In this document: piece after piece, positions 61,571-64,000 of the stretch | Numbering within the stretch: the first letter of the stretch is position 1 | Layout: each line of letters starts with the position of its first letter | Translations under genes and position numbers: made by a program | Assembly: GCF_030348945.1 (NCBI RefSeq) | Contig: NZ_JAUCEN010000001.1 | Span: forward strand, 94,229 to 158,228 | From: Peribacillus sp. ACCC06369 | GTDB taxonomy: Bacteria; Bacillota; Bacilli; Bacillales; DSM-1321 | Length of the DNA: 64,000 nt | Direction: 5' to 3' | The notes under the pieces: model-generated | Database searches by the model: none | What the model saw: only the letters and a program-made list of their open reading frames with translations | Told to the model about the DNA's origin: nothing

Positions 61571-64000
61571 TTAGGAGATTGCAATACCTGCACTTGCAAA
61601 ACCTGTAAGGCTATCGAGAAGCACCAAGATACCTGAGTCTTCTAAAGAAAAAACCATTAATAGTTTATCTCCTGCACTTACTGGTATTGATATCAAATTA
61701 TTAGTATTAGATGCATTATCTCCAAGGGCTACAAGTGGAGTAAAGTCTGGTGCTAAATCTACAAAGGCGCCTGGTATTGGAGTAAAGGTGCTGCTATTTG
61801 GATCAGGTACACCTGCAGTTGTACTCCTCCATAATTGTGCTCTAACAGTTACATCTTCACTTAATATTACTCCCACTGTAGCACTAAAGAATGCAGATAT
61901 TGATTCGATTGTTCCGGCACGAGGAACAACAAATGCGAAGTCCCCGACAGCTATCGTTATTAATCCTCCAGCAATAGTAACACCGGAAACAGAACTTCCG
62001 AATCCAATGAGACCTCCAGTTTCCGCTAATCCAAGAACTGAAGTCAGTTCAATAGGAACAACACCTGATGCGAATGGGATCATAGCACCAGTAGCTGCGG
62101 TTATTACTACTGGTCCTTGGTTACCTTGCGGGCCCTGGTCGCCTTGCGGGCCTTGGTCACCTTGTGGGCCTTGGAATCCTTGTGGGCCTTGGAATCCTTG
62201 CGGGCCTTGGTCGCCTTGTGGGCCTTGGAATCCTTGTGGGCCTTGGTCGCCTTGTGGGCCTTGGAATCCTTGCGGGCCTTGGTCTCCTTGTGGGCCTTGG
62301 AATCCTTGCGGGCCTTGGTCTCCTTGTGGGCCTTGGAATCCTTGCGGGCCTTGGTCGCCTTGTGGGCCTTGGAATCCTTGCGGGCCTTGGTCGCCTTGTG
62401 GGCCTTGGAATCCTTGCGGGCCTTGGTCGCCTTGTGGGCCTTGGAATCCTTGCGGGCCTTGGTCACCTTGTGGGCCTTGGAATCCTTGCGGGCCTTGGTC
62501 GCCTTGTGGGCCTTGGAATCCTTGTGGGCCTTGGTCGCCTTGTGGGCCTTGGAATCCTTGCGGGCCTTGGTCGCCTTGTGGGCCTTGGAATCCTTGCGGG
62601 CCTTGGTCGCCTTGTGGGCCTTGGAATCCTTGCGGGCCTTGGTCGCCTTGTGGGCCTTGGAATCCTTGCGGGCCTTGGTCACCTTGTGGGCCTTGGAATC
62701 CTTGCGGGCCTTGGTCGCCTTGTGGGCCTTGGAATCCTTGTGGGCCTTGGTCGCCTTGTGGGCCTTGGAATCCTTGCGGGCCTTGGTCGCCTTGTGGGCC
62801 TTGGAATCCTTGCGGGCCTTGGTCGCCTTGTGGGCCTTGGAATCCTTGCGGGCCTTGGTCGCCTTGTGGGCCTTGGAATCCTTGCGGGCCTTGGTCACCT
62901 TGTGGGCCTTGGAATCCTTGCGGGCCTTGGTCGCCTTGCGGGCCTTGGTCGCCTTGCGGGCCTTGGAATCCTTGCGGGCCTTGATCCCCTTGCGGGCCTT
63001 GGTCGCCTTGCGGGCCTTGGTCACCTTGCGGGCCTTGGTCGCCTTGTGGGCCTTGTGGGCCTTGGTCACCTTGAGGTCCTTGAGGTCCTTGATCGCCTTG
63101 TGGTCCTTGGTCACCTTGCGGTCCTTGCGGTCCTTGATCGCCTTGTGGTCCTTGGTCACCTTGAGGCCCTTGCGGTCCTTGAGGTCCTTGGTCGCCTTGT
63201 GGTCCTTGGTCACCTTGAGGCCCTTGCGGTCCTTGGTCACCTTGTGGTCCTTGAGGTCCTTGATCGCCTTGTGGTCCTTGAGGCCCTTGCGGTCCTTGAG
63301 GTCCTTGATCGCCTTGTGGTCCTTGAGGCCCTTGCGGTCCTTGATCGCCTTGTGGTCCTTGGTCACCTTGAGGCCCTTGCGGTCCTTGGTCGCCTTGTGG
63401 TCCTTGAGGTCCTTGATCGCCTTGTGGTCCTTGATCGCCTTGAGGTCCTTGAGGTCCTTGATCGCCTTGTGGTCCTTGGTCACCTTGAGGCCCTTGCGGT
63501 CCTTGATCGCCTTGTGGTCCTTGAGGTCCTTGATCGCCTTGAGGTCCTTGGTCACCTTGAGGCCCTTGCGGTCCTTGAGGTCCTTGATCGCCTTGTGGTC
63601 CTTGGTCACCTTGAGGCCCTTGCGGTCCTTGGTCGCCTTGTGGTCCTTGAGGCCCTTGTGGTCCTTGATCGCCTTGTGGTCCTTGAGGCCCTTGTGGTCC
63701 TTGAGGCCCTTGCGGTCCTTGATCGCCTTGTGGTCCTTGAGGTCCTTGATCGCCTTGAGGTCCTTGGTCACCTTGAGGCCCTTGCGGTCCTTGAGGTCCT
63801 TGATCGCCTTGTGGTCCTTGGTCACCTTGAGGCCCTTGCGGTCCTTGGTCGCCTTGTGGTCCTTGGTCACCTTGCGGTCCTTGAGGTCCTTGATCGCCTT
63901 GTGGTCCTTGGTCACCTTGAGGCCCTTGCGGTCCTTGGTCGCCTTGTGGTCCTTGAGGCCCTTGTGGTCCTTGATCGCCTTGTGGTCCTTGAGGCCCTTG
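61571..64000 (-). CDS. Giant collagen-like exosporium protein, BclB-type C-terminus (5' end outside window)
   Basis: The frame is open from the stop at 61571 to the window edge (at least 809 codons) although it contains no start codon within the repeats. About 630 residues of Gly-X-Y triplets (GPQ, GDQ, GFQ) lead into a 180-residue C-terminal domain: [74 protein letters not shown] and a final [15 protein letters not shown]. This domain matches the BclB group of exosporium glycoproteins. Nearer the C-terminus the tract is a 36-base unit encoding [12 protein letters not shown], about 21 times (62160-62940). Further upstream in the gene it switches to GPQ/GDQ units with other codons. Confidence 0.88.
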   Translation of the reverse strand, partial: QGPQGPQGDQGPQGPQGPQGDQGPQGPQGDQGPQGDQGPQGPQGDQGPQGDQGPQGPQGDQGPQGDQGPQGPQGPQGDQGPQGDQGPQGPQGDQGPQGPQGPQGPQGPQGDQGPQGPQGPQGDQGPQGPQGDQGPQGDQGPQGPQGPQGDQGPQGDQGPQGPQGDQGPQGPQGDQGPQGDQGPQGPQGDQGPQGDQGPQGPQGDQGPQGPQGDQGPQGDQGPQGPQGPQGDQGPQGPQGPQGPQGDQGPQGPQGDQGPQGPQGDQGPQGDQGPQGPQGPQGDQGPQGDQGPQGPQGDQGPQGDQGPQGPQGDQGPQGPQGDQGPQGDQGPQGDQGPQGDQGPQGFQGPQGDQGPQGDQGPQGFQGPQGDQGPQGFQGPQGDQGPQGFQGPQGDQGPQGFQGPQGDQGPQGFQGPQGDQGPQGFQGPQGDQGPQGFQGPQGDQGPQGFQGPQGDQGPQGFQGPQGDQGPQGFQGPQGDQGPQGFQGPQGDQGPQGFQGPQGDQGPQGFQGPQGDQGPQGFQGPQGDQGPQGFQGPQGDQGPQGFQGPQGDQGPQGFQGPQGDQGPQGFQGPQGDQGPQGFQGPQGDQGPQGFQGPQGDQGPQGFQGPQGFQGPQGDQGPQGDQGPQGNQGPVVITAATGAMIPFASGVVPIELTSVLGLAETGGLIGFGSSVSGVTIAGGLITIAVGDFAFVVPRAGTIESISAFFSATVGVILSEDVTVRAQLWRSTTAGVPDPNSSTFTPIPGAFVDLAPDFTPLVALGDNASNTNNLISIPVSAGDKLLMVFSLEDSGILVLLDSLTGFASAGIAIS
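62160..62940 (-). repeat. 36-bp tandem repeat array in the collagen tract
   Basis: About 21 near-identical units encoding [12 protein letters not shown]. Units differ mainly at third codon positions (GTC/GTT/GAC sites), so the array expanded recently. Copy number is likely to vary between strains. Confidence 0.85.

Noticed and set aside
62160..62940. Regular 36-bp array considered as CRISPR
   Set aside because: Units are contiguous with no unique spacers and encode an unbroken [12 protein letters not shown] pattern.
61788..62984. 398-codon plus-strand frame of [12 protein letters not shown] repeats
   Set aside because: Antisense of the Gly-X-Y tract; no ribosome site, and its first part lies antisense to the conserved C-terminal domain.
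62107..63915. 602-codon open frame rich in [11 protein letters not shown] repeats, minus strand
   Set aside because: It is a frame-shifted reading of the collagen-tract repeats; the GPQ/GDQ frame continues into the BclB-type domain and ends at 61571.

Overview
The window is low-GC Gram-positive DNA. It has AGGAGG-type ribosome sites, many TTG and GTG starts, PadR/HxlR/LacI/Lrp/ROK regulators, and rho-independent terminators. Collagen-like proteins with exosporium-type C-terminal domains and a CgeB-like protein point to a spore-forming Bacillaceae (Bacillus sensu lato) with a decorated spore surface. The genus cannot be fixed from sequence alone. No rRNA, tRNA or CRISPR array was seen.

Layout. 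(1) 1-3.6 kb: a ROK regulator cut by the window edge, a VOC protein, an MFS transporter and a frameshifted maltose O-acetyltransferase. (2) 3.8-14.45 kb: a mosaic of decayed Tn3-family transposons. The first (about 3830-10211) carries a PadR/DUF1048/ABC-efflux cassette in an intact and a decayed copy. An IS231-like IS4-family element (10211-11565) sits exactly between two Tn3 ends. The second (11565-14449) has near-identical inverted repeats of about 54 bp and holds an unusual putative effector gene and an IS3 insertion. (3) 15-17.7 kb: an HxlR regulator convergent with a PRISE-like reductase, then a secreted peptidoglycan-binding protein. (4) 17.9-20.2 kb: a XerS-like tyrosine recombinase, two dif-like 11-6-11 palindromes 1.07 kb apart, and between them a small gene and an MNT antitoxin with a broken HEPN toxin. 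(5) 20.5-27.3 kb: small proteins, a collagen-like spore protein, a 117-bp IS231-type mini-element in a Tn3 end, an IS150-type element, a group II intron and a relic of the ROK gene. (6) 27.3-35.8 kb: a sucrose or fructo-oligosaccharide locus (fructokinase, GH32, MFS symporter, ABC transporter) facing a divergent LacI regulator, with visible operators and a cre site. (7) 36-38.4 kb: an Lrp regulator and a divergent DMT exporter. (8) 38.9-64 kb: a surface-polysaccharide and spore-surface island.

The last island appears to work as one system. PgcA, GalU and Ugd would make UDP-glucose and UDP-glucuronate, and the 45.4-kb epimerase would make UDP-galacturonate. Several glycosyltransferases (two GT4 with lysine-rich tails, two GT2, a WbsX-type protein, a CgeB-like protein) and a methyltransferase would build glycans. 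Three collagen-like proteins (21.5, 38.9 and 61.6 kb) are the obvious candidate acceptors. A tandem pair of degenerate kinase-like domains is embedded in the island. An rmlC relic suggests that rhamnose synthesis was once encoded here.

Genome decay is prominent. At least twelve gene relics can be read, and many belong to duplicated families (ROK, PadR, DUF1048, ABC ATPase, collagen-associated protein). Frames, motifs, repeats and palindromes were read directly from the sequence. Family names come from motif recognition without database searching.
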